This document shows, in pieces, positions 54,872-63,062 of a stretch of 64,000 nt of DNA (its first letter is position 1; every line of letters starts with the position of its first letter). The notes under the pieces were generated by a model. It was not told the DNA's origin, searched no databases, and saw only the letters and a program-made list of their open reading frames with translations. The position numbers and the translations under genes are program-made. Origin of the DNA: Moraxellaceae bacterium (GTDB lineage Bacteria > Pseudomonadota > Gammaproteobacteria > Pseudomonadales > Moraxellaceae). The stretch is from the NCBI GenBank assembly GCA_029267635.1, contig JAJUIK010000005.1, positions 1 to 64,000 of the forward strand. Reading direction: 5' to 3'.

Positions 54872-55483
54872 ATGAAACTTTATTATTCTCCAGGGGCAAG
54901 CTCTTTGGCTGCTCATATTATTTTAAATGAAATTAATGTAGATTTTGATTTAGAACGGGTTGATTTAAAAACTCATACCACCGAGAAAGGTGCAAATTAT
55001 TATAATATTAACCCGAAAGGTTATGTGCCAGCGCTAGAAATTAACCCTGGACTGATTTTGACTGAAGCCGTGGCTATTTTACCGTTTCTGGCCCAGCATG
55101 ATCCAAAACAGGATTTAATCCCGCCGTCAGGTTTGGGGCGTGCCAAAGTTTTAGAATGGTTAGGTTACCTCAACTCGGAATTGCATGATGCCTATGCAGT
55201 ATTCTTTGGCGGCCCTCTGAGTGATGCCGAGAAAGAAAAAGCTTATAAAGAAATTGACCGTTTACTCGGCTATATTGACAAGACTATTGGTGAATCCGAC
55301 ACAGATTATTTAGTTGATGATAATTTTGGACCAGCGGATGCCTACCTGTTTGTGATTACCAACTGGTCGAACTATATTCATCATGATTTAACCCCGTATA
55401 GTCATATTGTTGCGTTGCGTAATAAGATTGCTGAACGTCAATCTGTTCAAATTGCCATGCGTGATGAAGGTCTTATTTCTTAA
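54872..55483 (+). CDS. Glutathione S-transferase family protein (beta-class-like)
   Basis: A 203-residue protein starting MKLYYSPGASSLAAH. The beta-class signature is YYSPGACSLA, where Cys10 is catalytic; here it is Ser10. Thioredoxin-like N-domain (1-80) with PKGYVPALEI, all-helical C-domain. Serine may still act, as in tau/theta-type enzymes, so activity is open. CAAGGAA precedes the ATG. Transcribed alone, with a terminator. Confidence 0.88.
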   Translation: MKLYYSPGASSLAAHIILNEINVDFDLERVDLKTHTTEKGANYYNINPKGYVPALEINPGLILTEAVAILPFLAQHDPKQDLIPPSGLGRAKVLEWLGYLNSELHDAYAVFFGGPLSDAEKEKAYKEIDRLLGYIDKTIGESDTDYLVDDNFGPADAYLFVITNWSNYIHHDLTPYSHIVALRNKIAERQSVQIAMRDEGLIS

Positions 55484-55511
55484 CAGCTCCATATAACCAA
55501 TACCGTCCAAT

Positions 55512-55538
55512 AAAAAAGCCTCATCAAGAGGCTTTTTT
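55512..55538 (+). terminator. Bidirectional terminator between gst and thiG
   Basis: Stem AAAAAAGCCTC (55512-55522) / GAGGCTTTTTT (55528-55538), 5-nt loop. Confidence 0.9.
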
Positions 55539-55551
55539 ATTAAGTTCATCG

Positions 55552-56337
55552 TTATTTAAAGAAATAACCGGTTTCAGGGGACGAGGCATTGGCCATGCGT
55601 TTGCGTGGCATACGTCCAGCCAAAAATGCTTCACGGCCAGCTTCAACCGCTTTTTTCATAGCAGAAGCCATTAGAATCGGATGTTGTGCAGCGGCAATTG
55701 CAGTGTTCATCAGTACGCCATCACAGCCCAGTTCCATGGCAATGGCAGCGTCACTGGTTGTACCTACACCTGCATCAACGAGCACAGGCACTTTGGCATT
55801 TTCTTTAATGATGGAAATGGTATGTGGATTCAGGATTCCTAAACCAGAACCAATCAGGCTACCTAGTGGCATAATGGCTACACAACCCATGCTTTCCAGT
55901 TCTTGTGCAACAATCGGGTCATCCGAAGTGTACACCATAATCTCAAAGCCATCATCAATCAGGGTGCGTGCTGCTTTAAGGGTTTCAGTAATATTGGGAT
56001 AAAGCGTTTTTTCATCGCCCAAGACTTCGAGCTTAACCAGATTGTGACCATCGAGTAATTCACGTGCCAACATACAGGTACGCACGGCACTGTTGGCATC
56101 AAAGCAGCCTGCCGTATTGGGTAAAATGGTATATTTTTCTGGTGGAATCACAGAAAGCAGGTTGGGCTGATCCGGATGCTGACCAATATTCACCCGGCGA
56201 ATGGCAACGGTGACAATCTCTGCACCACTGGCCTGAATGGCCAAATCTGTTTCTGTTAAATCTTTGTATTTTCCTGTGCCCACCAGTAGACGTGACTGAA
56301 AAGTACGTGAACCAATGATAAGAGGGGTGTCTTGCAT
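55552..56337 (-). CDS. thiG: Thiazole synthase
   Basis: A 261-residue TIM-barrel enzyme that builds the thiazole of thiamine from deoxyxylulose 5-phosphate, dehydroglycine and ThiS thiocarboxylate. Schiff-base lysine in [27 protein letters not shown] phosphate loop. It follows thiS after 14 bases and probably forms one unit with it and a DUF423 gene. No TPP riboswitch was seen upstream. Confidence 0.96.
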   Translation of the reverse strand: MQDTPLIIGSRTFQSRLLVGTGKYKDLTETDLAIQASGAEIVTVAIRRVNIGQHPDQPNLLSVIPPEKYTILPNTAGCFDANSAVRTCMLARELLDGHNLVKLEVLGDEKTLYPNITETLKAARTLIDDGFEIMVYTSDDPIVAQELESMGCVAIMPLGSLIGSGLGILNPHTISIIKENAKVPVLVDAGVGTTSDAAIAMELGCDGVLMNTAIAAAQHPILMASAMKKAVEAGREAFLAGRMPRKRMANASSPETGYFFK

Positions 56338-56351
56338 GGGAGAGCTCCGAA

Positions 56352-56552
56352 TTAGCCGCCACCGACAGCGTGTATAATTTCAATACGATCCTGATCAGCA
56401 ATCGGGGTCAGTTCTAGCTTGCTTTTGGAAATAATCATTTCATTTTTTTCAACTGCGAAGCGTTTACCTTCTAGTGCCAGCTCCTGAATCAGCTGCAATA
56501 AATTTTGGCAATGGGTCTGTTTCAATTCACCATTTAAGTAGAACTGCGTCAT
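56352..56552 (-). CDS. thiS: Sulfur carrier protein ThiS
   Basis: A 66-residue ubiquitin-like protein ending AVGGG; the C-terminal Gly-Gly is thiocarboxylated and donates sulfur to ThiG. Start at 56552 (MTQFYLNGE); the frame has an earlier in-frame start at 56561. Confidence 0.93.
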   Translation of the reverse strand: MTQFYLNGELKQTHCQNLLQLIQELALEGKRFAVEKNEMIISKSKLELTPIADQDRIEIIHAVGGG

Positions 56553-56567
56553 GTGAAACATTCATCC

Positions 56568-56933
56568 TTATTTTGCATATTTAAAAGCATTCCAGGCCAG
56601 GCTAAGCCATCCTGCAATCATCAAAGCGCCACCGACAGGAGTAATCATGCCGAGGCCACGTGGCAGACCGAGTGCCATGATATATAAGGAACCACAGAAA
56701 AACAGGATGCCAACTTGAATCAGCCAGAAACTGGATTTGATCGGAAGCTGTGGAATAACTTTGGTTAATGTAGCCAGGGCAAGAAGTCCTAAAGCATGAT
56801 AAAAAAAGTAATCCGTTGCCGTCTGCCACCATACCAGTTGAGCTTCACTAGCGTGTGCTTTTAAGCCATGTGCTCCAAAAGCGCCCAGCATTACGGCCAG
56901 AGCCAAATTCAGAGCTGAAATTGCAATCCACAT
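56568..56933 (-). CDS. DUF423 family membrane protein (YgdD type)
   Basis: A 121-residue protein with four membrane helices. Starts MWIAISALNLALAVMLGAFG followed by AHGLK, the DUF423 signature. Role unknown. It is upstream of thiS with a 15-bp gap and probably cotranscribed. Confidence 0.88.
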   Translation of the reverse strand: MWIAISALNLALAVMLGAFGAHGLKAHASEAQLVWWQTATDYFFYHALGLLALATLTKVIPQLPIKSSFWLIQVGILFFCGSLYIMALGLPRGLGMITPVGGALMIAGWLSLAWNAFKYAK

Positions 56934-57027
56934 AAACCATGCCGATCAAGAAAATGTGCCACTTACCTTAGCATAAAAGCAGAGGAGCGATAAGAGTCAA
57001 ATCCCTATACAGCACGAGTAGAAATAG

Positions 57028-57055
57028 AAAAGGGTCTAGATATAGCCCCTTTTCT
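57028..57055 (-). terminator. Probable terminator after rpoH
   Basis: On the minus strand, an AAAAGGG-type arm pairs with CCCTTTT around an 8- to 9-nt loop, with a T-rich tail. Imperfect stem; lies directly after the rpoH stop. Confidence 0.55.
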
Positions 57056-57069
57056 TGTTCGACTTTGAC

Positions 57070-57942
57070 TTAATTGGAAGACATCGCGATCTTGATTTTT
57101 TCCATGGCATTTTTTTCAAGCTGGCGAATCCGCTCCGCCGAAACGTTATATTCGGCGGCCAATTCATGCAGCGTTGATTTATCATCATCCAGCCAGCGGC
57201 GTTGCAGAATATTGCGTGAGCGGTCATCCAGCTGATCCATGGCCTCATGCAGGGCTGAGGCACTTTGTTCTTCCCAGTCTTCATTCTCTGCCAGACGCGC
57301 CGGATCATAACGGTTGTCTTCCAGATACAAGGCAGGCGCGACATGACTCGAACCTTCATCGTCATCATCCCCGGAAGCTTCAAAAGCCGCATCATAGGCC
57401 GTGAGTCGACCTTCCATTTCCAGCACCTGTTCCGGTGTGACATTCAGGTCGTTGGCGATGGATTGTGCTTCTTCCAGCGTTAGTTTCTTGCTGGATTTTT
57501 TCAGGCTGCGCAAGTTGAAAAACAGTTTGCGTTGCGCTTTGGTGGTGGCAATTTTGACAATTCGCCAGTTACGAATCACGTATTCATGAATTTCTGCCTT
57601 GATCCAGTGCACGGCAAACGACACCAAACGTACGCCCATATTCGGGTCAAAACGTTTCACTGCTTTCATCAGACCTAAGTTGCCTTCCTGAATTAGATCA
57701 CCCTGCGGTAAACCATACCCGGCGTAACTGCGAGCAATATGAACGACAAAACGTAAATGCGACATCACGAGCATTTTGGCTGCATCGAGATCCTGATCAT
57801 AATAATAACGTTCAGCGAGTTCTTTTTCTTGCTCTGCCGTTAAGATTGGAATCTGGTTGACAGTGCTAATATAAGCACCGAGATTCACGCCTGGCGCAGA
57901 TAATGACAGGGGCATCAACTGATTGTTGCTGCTGTCACTCAT
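57070..57942 (-). CDS. rpoH: RNA polymerase sigma factor RpoH (sigma-32)
   Basis: A 290-residue sigma-70-family factor. Region 2 has [20 protein letters not shown]. The RpoH box QRKLFFNLR (about residue 137) is specific to sigma-32. Region 4 ends with helix-turn-helix [19 protein letters not shown]. It drives heat-shock genes; clpB at 42670 has a matching promoter. AAGGAG precedes the ATG. Confidence 0.96.
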   Translation of the reverse strand: MSDSSNNQLMPLSLSAPGVNLGAYISTVNQIPILTAEQEKELAERYYYDQDLDAAKMLVMSHLRFVVHIARSYAGYGLPQGDLIQEGNLGLMKAVKRFDPNMGVRLVSFAVHWIKAEIHEYVIRNWRIVKIATTKAQRKLFFNLRSLKKSSKKLTLEEAQSIANDLNVTPEQVLEMEGRLTAYDAAFEASGDDDDEGSSHVAPALYLEDNRYDPARLAENEDWEEQSASALHEAMDQLDDRSRNILQRRWLDDDKSTLHELAAEYNVSAERIRQLEKNAMEKIKIAMSSN

Positions 57943-58080
57943 GAGTTCTCCTTATAGGATGATGATGGGCTTGCCAATAAATTCATCTTAATTTGAATGC
58001 AGTTCATAATTAAGGAAAATTAGGTAGAGAAATGTAAAACTTTATACAGATTTTGAATACATTAGTCTAAATGAAAACAA

Positions 58081-58320
58081 TTAAGATTCAATCAAATAGT
58101 GAAATTCTGTAGGAGAAAATTTTTCGCTATGGCAACGTAGTTGATGCAGCTGACAATAACGCAATACGTCAATCTCGCTGTGCGGATCAGAGGATTTTAA
58201 TAAGAGAGATTGTCCCGCTGGGGCAGTTTTAAGTGCACGTTTCAACATTAACAGCGGCATTGGGCAGGGTTTGCCCATGGCATCAATTTCAATTGGCAGT
58301 ATAGAAGGGGTATCAGACAT
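58081..58320 (-). CDS. TusA family sulfurtransferase
   Basis: A 79-residue protein. The sulfur-carrying cysteine is Cys19 in the MGKPCPMPLLML motif (CPxP). TusA-type proteins pass sulfur for tRNA thiolation and molybdenum cofactor. Start at 58320 fits the family; the frame extends to 58380, whose ATG lies inside a hairpin. Two further cysteines lie near the C-terminus (RYCQLHQLRC). Confidence 0.85.
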   Translation of the reverse strand: MSDTPSILPIEIDAMGKPCPMPLLMLKRALKTAPAGQSLLLKSSDPHSEIDVLRYCQLHQLRCHSEKFSPTEFHYLIES

Positions 58321-58698
58321 TGCGGATTTTAAATGAATCGAACCAGGCAGCATTTTAACAAAGATCAGTTGGGCACCCAACTGCTATGTTGAAAATGGCA
58401 GAATTGAGTTGTACAGGAAAAAACAAACCTTGCAGAAAATGTACTAAGCTTAGTCAAAATAAGCAAAAAAACTTCTATTAATTGTCATAAACCCGTGTTA
58501 AGCTCGATGCCGTATTTAGGGTTTAATGCCAATAAACATTGTTTTTAAGCCTTATTTCAAATGGATGTAACCGGGATTTTGTTAATAGTTTTACAGAATG
58601 ATTACAAGCTTAGAAATAATAACTATTTTTAAACTTTGTTTGCTCTGCTGTTTGCAACACCGGGTGGTCCTTTTATCTAACACACAGAGGATTAACTT
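58321..58698. other. Leader region upstream of the cold-shock gene
   Basis: About 380 bases. It holds a stem CAGTTGGG/CCCAACTG at 58366-58383 and a stem TAAACCC/GGGTTTA (58488-58494 / 58519-58525). A long, folded 5' leader is usual for CspA-type genes, where it senses temperature. No match to the enterobacterial cold box was seen. Confidence 0.5.
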
Positions 58699-58911
58699 AT
58701 GACAGCTCGTGAACAAGGCGTAGTGAAGTGGTTTAACGACACCAAAGGTTTTGGTTTTATTCAACGCAATGGCGGTGATGATGTATTTGTTCACTTCCGC
58801 GCAATTATGGGCGACGGTCACCGTTCTTTACGTGACGGCCAACGCGTTGAATTCAGCGTAGTAAAAGGTCAAAAAGGCTTCCAAGCTGAAGAAGTTCAGC
58901 CTTTAGACTAA
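58699..58911 (+). CDS. Cold-shock protein (CspA family)
   Basis: A 70-residue OB-fold protein with RNA-binding motifs KGFGFIQ and VFVHF. It acts as an RNA chaperone. GAGGA precedes the ATG, and the long leader suggests post-transcriptional control. Paralogue number cannot be told from one window. Followed by a terminator. Confidence 0.95.
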   Translation: MTAREQGVVKWFNDTKGFGFIQRNGGDDVFVHFRAIMGDGHRSLRDGQRVEFSVVKGQKGFQAEEVQPLD

Positions 58912-58932
58912 TTACCGCAAGTAATTTGTCAG

Positions 58933-58963
58933 ACGCTCCAATTTTTGAATTGGGGCGTTTTTG
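58933..58963 (+). terminator. Terminator after the cold-shock gene
   Basis: Stem ACGCTCCAATT (58933-58943) / AATTGGGGCGT (58948-58958), one T-G pair, 4-nt loop, Ts. Confidence 0.88.
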
Positions 58964-59012
58964 TTTATAATGTGTCACAATTTAGGTGATTAATAGTTTG
59001 AGCACGAGTTTT

Positions 59013-60164
59013 ATGGCAGCTGGTTTTGAAACCTTGAATTTACATCCGCAACTAAAACAGGCGATTGATGCGTTAGGGTTTAAGCAAATGACCCCGATCC
59101 AGCAAAAGGTTTTAAAATTTACTCTCGCTGGACATGATGCAATTGGACGAGCTCAAACGGGTACAGGTAAAACTGCTGCCTTTTTGATCAGTGTGATTAA
59201 TGATTTACTGAATAATCCGATTACAGAACCGCGCTTTCGTGGTGAACCGCGTGCGCTGATTTTGGCACCGACCCGCGAGTTGGCACTACAGATTGAAAGT
59301 GATGCCAAGGACCTGACCAGGTTTACCAATTTGAATCTGGTGACTTTGCTGGGTGGTGTGGATTTCGATAAGCAAAAAAAACAGCTCGATCAAAACTTTG
59401 TCGACATTATGGTGGCAACACCCGGTCGTTTAATTGATTTTGTTGAACAAAAAGAAGTATGGCTGGACCAGATTGAATTTCTAGTGATCGATGAAGCCGA
59501 TCGTTTGCTCGATATGGGCTTTATCCCTTCAGTGAAACGTATTGTGCGTTATTCACCACGCAAGGAACAGCGTCAGACCTTAATGTTCTCGGCAACTTTT
59601 AGCTATGACGTGTTAAATCTGGCACAACAATGGTTGTTTGAACCAGTGACGGTTGAAATTGAGCCGGAAAAGAAAACCAATGCCGATGTCGAGCAGCGTG
59701 TTTATATGGTGGCACGTCAGGACAAATACCGCCTCTTACAAGATATTCTGCGTGATGAGCCGATTGAAAAAGTCATGATTTTTGCCAATCGTCGTGACCA
59801 AGTGCGTCGTCTGTATGATCATCTGAAAAGAGATGGCTATAAAGTGGTGATGTTATCAGGTGAGATTGCGCAGGACAAACGTTTGAAAATGCTGGATCAG
59901 TTTAAAAATGGTAAACATAACATCATGATTGCGACTGATGTTGCTGGTCGTGGTATTCATGTGGATGGGGTTTCCCATGTGGTGAATTTTACCTTGCCGG
60001 AACAATCAGATGATTATGTGCACCGGATTGGCCGTACCGGACGTGCGGGTACCCGTGGTGTGAGTATTAGCTTTTTATCAGAAGATGATGCTTTTTATCT
60101 GCCAGAAATTGAAAAAGCCATTGGCCAGAAATTACCACTCACCCGTTTAGACGGTTATTGCTAA
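59013..60164 (+). CDS. DEAD-box ATP-dependent RNA helicase (RhlB-like)
   Basis: About 383 residues with the core motifs in order: Q motif, AQTGTGKT (I), PTRELALQ (Ia), TPGRLID, DEAD (VIDEADRLLDMGF), SAT (III), and HRIGRTGR (VI). Little C-terminal extension follows the helicase core, so it is RhlB-like rather than SrmB or DeaD. It may work with RNA turnover. Starts at 58986 (GTG), 58998 (TTG) and 59013 (ATG) are possible; I take 59013. The preceding cold-shock gene suggests shared cold response. Confidence 0.9.
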   Translation: MAAGFETLNLHPQLKQAIDALGFKQMTPIQQKVLKFTLAGHDAIGRAQTGTGKTAAFLISVINDLLNNPITEPRFRGEPRALILAPTRELALQIESDAKDLTRFTNLNLVTLLGGVDFDKQKKQLDQNFVDIMVATPGRLIDFVEQKEVWLDQIEFLVIDEADRLLDMGFIPSVKRIVRYSPRKEQRQTLMFSATFSYDVLNLAQQWLFEPVTVEIEPEKKTNADVEQRVYMVARQDKYRLLQDILRDEPIEKVMIFANRRDQVRRLYDHLKRDGYKVVMLSGEIAQDKRLKMLDQFKNGKHNIMIATDVAGRGIHVDGVSHVVNFTLPEQSDDYVHRIGRTGRAGTRGVSISFLSEDDAFYLPEIEKAIGQKLPLTRLDGYC

Positions 60165-60191
60165 GCTTTCGGGTGACTTAATCAGTAGTTT

Positions 60192-60223
60192 AAAACCCCA
60201 ATTCAGTTTGAATTGGGGTTTTT
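60192..60223 (+). terminator. Bidirectional terminator between the helicase and the lipoprotein gene
   Basis: Stem AAAACCCCAATTC (60192-60204) / GAATTGGGGTTTT (60210-60222), 5-nt loop. Confidence 0.9.
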
Positions 60224-60227
60224 CTTT

Positions 60228-60608
60228 TTATTGGGCCTTGCAGTAAAAAGTCAGTGTGGTCTGATAGTCCTCATTGCGGGAAAGGTCTGTGCTATTGCCG
60301 GTAAAGATGCCAATGACCCCGCTGGCGGCCTGAACCATTTTTCCGGTTTCTTCGTCGATAACGCCTTTAAGTACACCTTGATATTCTGTTTTTTCATCGA
60401 CCACGATGGGGGCTGCGTTATTGCCACAGGTTTGATTGGCTGCACTGATGGCATTATTTTTCGCAATCAGATTGGTTCTGCCAATACCAGTCACTTCATA
60501 CTGATTGTTGGGCTTTTGAATCGCTAAGGTTCGGTTTGGAGTGGACGTACATGCACTGAGCGCAATGCCAGCGACTAGGCTACTGGCGAAAACCACTGAT
60601 TTTTTCAT
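60228..60608 (-). CDS. Hypothetical lipoprotein
   Basis: About 126 residues. Lipobox LSAC, lipidated Cys20. Mature part is hydrophilic with two cysteines (TCGNN, FYCKA) and no family that I can name. AGGAG lies 11 bases upstream of the ATG at 60608; the frame itself opens at 60632. Confidence 0.75.
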   Translation of the reverse strand: MKKSVVFASSLVAGIALSACTSTPNRTLAIQKPNNQYEVTGIGRTNLIAKNNAISAANQTCGNNAAPIVVDEKTEYQGVLKGVIDEETGKMVQAASGVIGIFTGNSTDLSRNEDYQTTLTFYCKAQ

Positions 60609-60816
60609 AAGGGATTCATCTCCTGGAAGCATTTTAGAGGTATTTCAGCACAGCTTTTTTGGTGTAATTTGAAGAAGTTGTATAAAATTTGCAGTTTTGT
60701 TTAAGGATCGTGTGAATAGTTGAGGCTTTGCAGTGAAATCTATACTGGGCATAGAGTAATTGAGCTGGACTATGCTAATCTAAACTCAGTCATTTCGGTA
60801 AAAGATATAGAAGTCA

Positions 60817-61392
60817 ATGACGGATTTAACAGTCAATACGGTTCATCAGAATATTCATCAACGTCAATCGGTAGGGCAGCTGATCATGCCTGCACCGAAT
60901 GCGGCTCAGCTTGAACTGGCTTTTCAGGCTGCTTTGACTGCACCAGATCATCATCGTTTAAAACCGACCCGTTTTATGGTGGTTCAGCCTGAACAGCGTG
61001 CAGCTTTTGGGGAATTACTGGCTGAAGCATTACAGGATTTGGGGGAAACAGATGCTGTGCAGCTGGATCGAGTTAAGCAGCATCCCTTTCGGGCCCCTTT
61101 GCTGGTTTTGGCAGTAACCCAGTTTCAAGCGCATCCTAAGGTTCCTTTTTTTGAACAAACCTTGAGTACCGGCGCTGCTATTCAAAACTTCTTGCTGTCT
61201 TTACAGGCACAAGGCTTTGCCACTATGTGGCGCACCGGCGCAGTGGTGGAGTCGAAACACTTCAAGCAAAAATTGGGTTTGCAAGCACAAGATCTGATTT
61301 CGGGCATCATTTATATTGGTACGGCAGCCAAAGCGATTCCTGCACGTAGCGAAATTCAGACTCAAGATTATGTCCGTGATTGGACCGCTTAA
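60817..61392 (+). CDS. Nitroreductase family protein (YdjA-like)
   Basis: A 191-residue flavoprotein. QRQSVGQLIMPAPNAAQLEL at the start and APDHHRLKPTRF followed by the late GFATMWRTGA match the YdjA branch of FMN nitroreductases, which use NAD(P)H. Physiological substrate unknown. Followed closely by gpsA (35 bp). Confidence 0.88.
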   Translation: MTDLTVNTVHQNIHQRQSVGQLIMPAPNAAQLELAFQAALTAPDHHRLKPTRFMVVQPEQRAAFGELLAEALQDLGETDAVQLDRVKQHPFRAPLLVLAVTQFQAHPKVPFFEQTLSTGAAIQNFLLSLQAQGFATMWRTGAVVESKHFKQKLGLQAQDLISGIIYIGTAAKAIPARSEIQTQDYVRDWTA

Positions 61393-61427
61393 TTTTTAGC
61401 ACATCGCATGTTTTAAGGATAAAAATA

Positions 61428-62501
61428 ATGTCGGAATTGAAATTTACCGATTTAGTTGAGCCTGTCAGCGTCAATAAACAGACAGCCTTAAGAGTGACCG
61501 TATTGGGTGGGGGAAGTTTTGGTACGGCAATGGCCAATATCGCCGTGCGCAACGGTTGTGACACCATGATCTGGATTCGTGATGCGGCCACTGCCCAGGA
61601 TATCAACGCGACCCATATCAATAAACGTTATTTACCCGATTATCAACTTGAGCCTGAATTACGTGCAGTTTCTGATCTGGAAACGGCGGTGAGGGATCGT
61701 GACATCATCTTGGTGGCGATTCCCAGCCATTCTTTTCGTGACGTGCTGAAGAAAATCAAACCTTATATTTCATCACAGGCGGTCATTTCACTCACCAAAG
61801 GCATTGAAGCTCAAACCTTCAGCTTTATGAGTGACATCATTCGCGAAGAATTACCAGAAGTCCCGTATGGGGTATTGTCTGGACCGAATCTGGCGAAAGA
61901 GATCATGCAGGGCATGCCTGCCGGCACCGTAATTGCCAGTGAATCAGAACTGGTGCGTTATGCCGTGCAGCAGGCATTGCATAGTGCCTTGTTCCGTGTT
62001 TTTGGTAGTGATGATGTACACGGCGTTGAGCTGGGTGGAGCGTTAAAAAATATCTATGCTGTGGCGATGGGGATTGGAACCGCCTATGAGATTGGTGAAA
62101 ATACCAAAAGCATGATCATTACCCGTGCTTTGGCAGAAATGAGCCGTTTTGCGGTCAAACTGGGTGCGAATCCGCTTACTTTCCTAGGGTTATCGGGGGT
62201 AGGTGATTTGTTTGCGACTTGTAATAGTCCCTTAAGTCGCAATTTTCAGGTCGGTTATGCTTTAGGTAAAGGCAAAACGCTGGAACAGGCAACACAAGAA
62301 TTAGGACAAACCGCAGAAGGGATTAATACCATTGTGCAGGTGCGTAAACGGGCTGAAGAGCTCGGTGTGTATATGCCCATCACCAATGCACTATATGAGG
62401 TGATTTTTGAACATGCACCACCACTCACGATAGCTTTATCCTTGATGAAAAATGGTCACCGTAGTGATGTGGAATTTGTTTTGCCGCATCAGCAGGTTTA
62501 G
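61428..62501 (+). CDS. gpsA: Glycerol-3-phosphate dehydrogenase [NAD(P)+]
   Basis: A 357-residue enzyme making sn-glycerol 3-phosphate for phospholipids. Nucleotide motif VLGGGSFGTAMA, active-site ALKNIYAVAMGIGTAYEIGE. Start at 61428 (AAGGA upstream); the frame opens inside the preceding gene. The N-terminal 20 residues (SELKFTDLVEPVSVNKQ) exceed the E. coli form. Confidence 0.96.
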   Translation: MSELKFTDLVEPVSVNKQTALRVTVLGGGSFGTAMANIAVRNGCDTMIWIRDAATAQDINATHINKRYLPDYQLEPELRAVSDLETAVRDRDIILVAIPSHSFRDVLKKIKPYISSQAVISLTKGIEAQTFSFMSDIIREELPEVPYGVLSGPNLAKEIMQGMPAGTVIASESELVRYAVQQALHSALFRVFGSDDVHGVELGGALKNIYAVAMGIGTAYEIGENTKSMIITRALAEMSRFAVKLGANPLTFLGLSGVGDLFATCNSPLSRNFQVGYALGKGKTLEQATQELGQTAEGINTIVQVRKRAEELGVYMPITNALYEVIFEHAPPLTIALSLMKNGHRSDVEFVLPHQQV

Positions 62502-62570
62502 CCGAAAGTTATTATCATAATTGTAACAAAGCTCAAGTATGATGCCTGAGCGTAAAAGAGGATGGAAAAC

Positions 62571-63035
62571 ATGCAATTGACATTGGTGCGTCATGGCGAG
62601 GCTGTACAGGAAGGTAAAGATAAGAAGGGCCTGGATGCAAAACGTCCTTTAACTCCACGCGGCCATCAACAGGCACAGCAAACTGCAGAATATCTGAATG
62701 AACAGATCAAACCGGATGTGTTTGTGGTGAGTCCTTTGTTGCGTGCACAGGAAACCTTGGCGCATATCCAGCAATATTTTCCGGAAGTGCCGGTGCTGAT
62801 CTGTGACAAGATCAAGCCGGATGATGATGCGAAAAAAGCCATTGAATGGTTGTCCCACGTGCCTTATGAGTCGATCGTTGTAGTGTGTCATATGAATATA
62901 GTTGCTCATATGGCTGAGCTGTTGACGCATGATTCATATCATCCTTTTGCCTTGGCAGAAGCGCGCATTTATGAACAGAGTGTGATTGCCAATGGTTTAT
63001 CTACCCAACAATACGCATTTATTCCCAGCATATAA
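62571..63035 (+). CDS. sixA: Phosphohistidine phosphatase SixA
   Basis: A 154-residue histidine phosphatase. The RHG motif is in TLVRHGEAV and the second catalytic histidine is in VVVCHMNIVAHMAEL. SixA removes phosphate from histidine phosphotransfer proteins (ArcB and PTS-Ntr in E. coli). Start at 62571 with GGATGG upstream. Follows gpsA and precedes gspL. Confidence 0.92.
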   Translation: MQLTLVRHGEAVQEGKDKKGLDAKRPLTPRGHQQAQQTAEYLNEQIKPDVFVVSPLLRAQETLAHIQQYFPEVPVLICDKIKPDDDAKKAIEWLSHVPYESIVVVCHMNIVAHMAELLTHDSYHPFALAEARIYEQSVIANGLSTQQYAFIPSI

Positions 63036-63062
63036 CAAAATAAAAATGGCAGATCATTAGTA

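Noticed and set aside
56337..56940. TPP riboswitch for thiS-thiG
   Set aside because: The gap to the upstream gene is only 15 bases, and no TPP-type conserved bases were seen upstream of the DUF423 gene.
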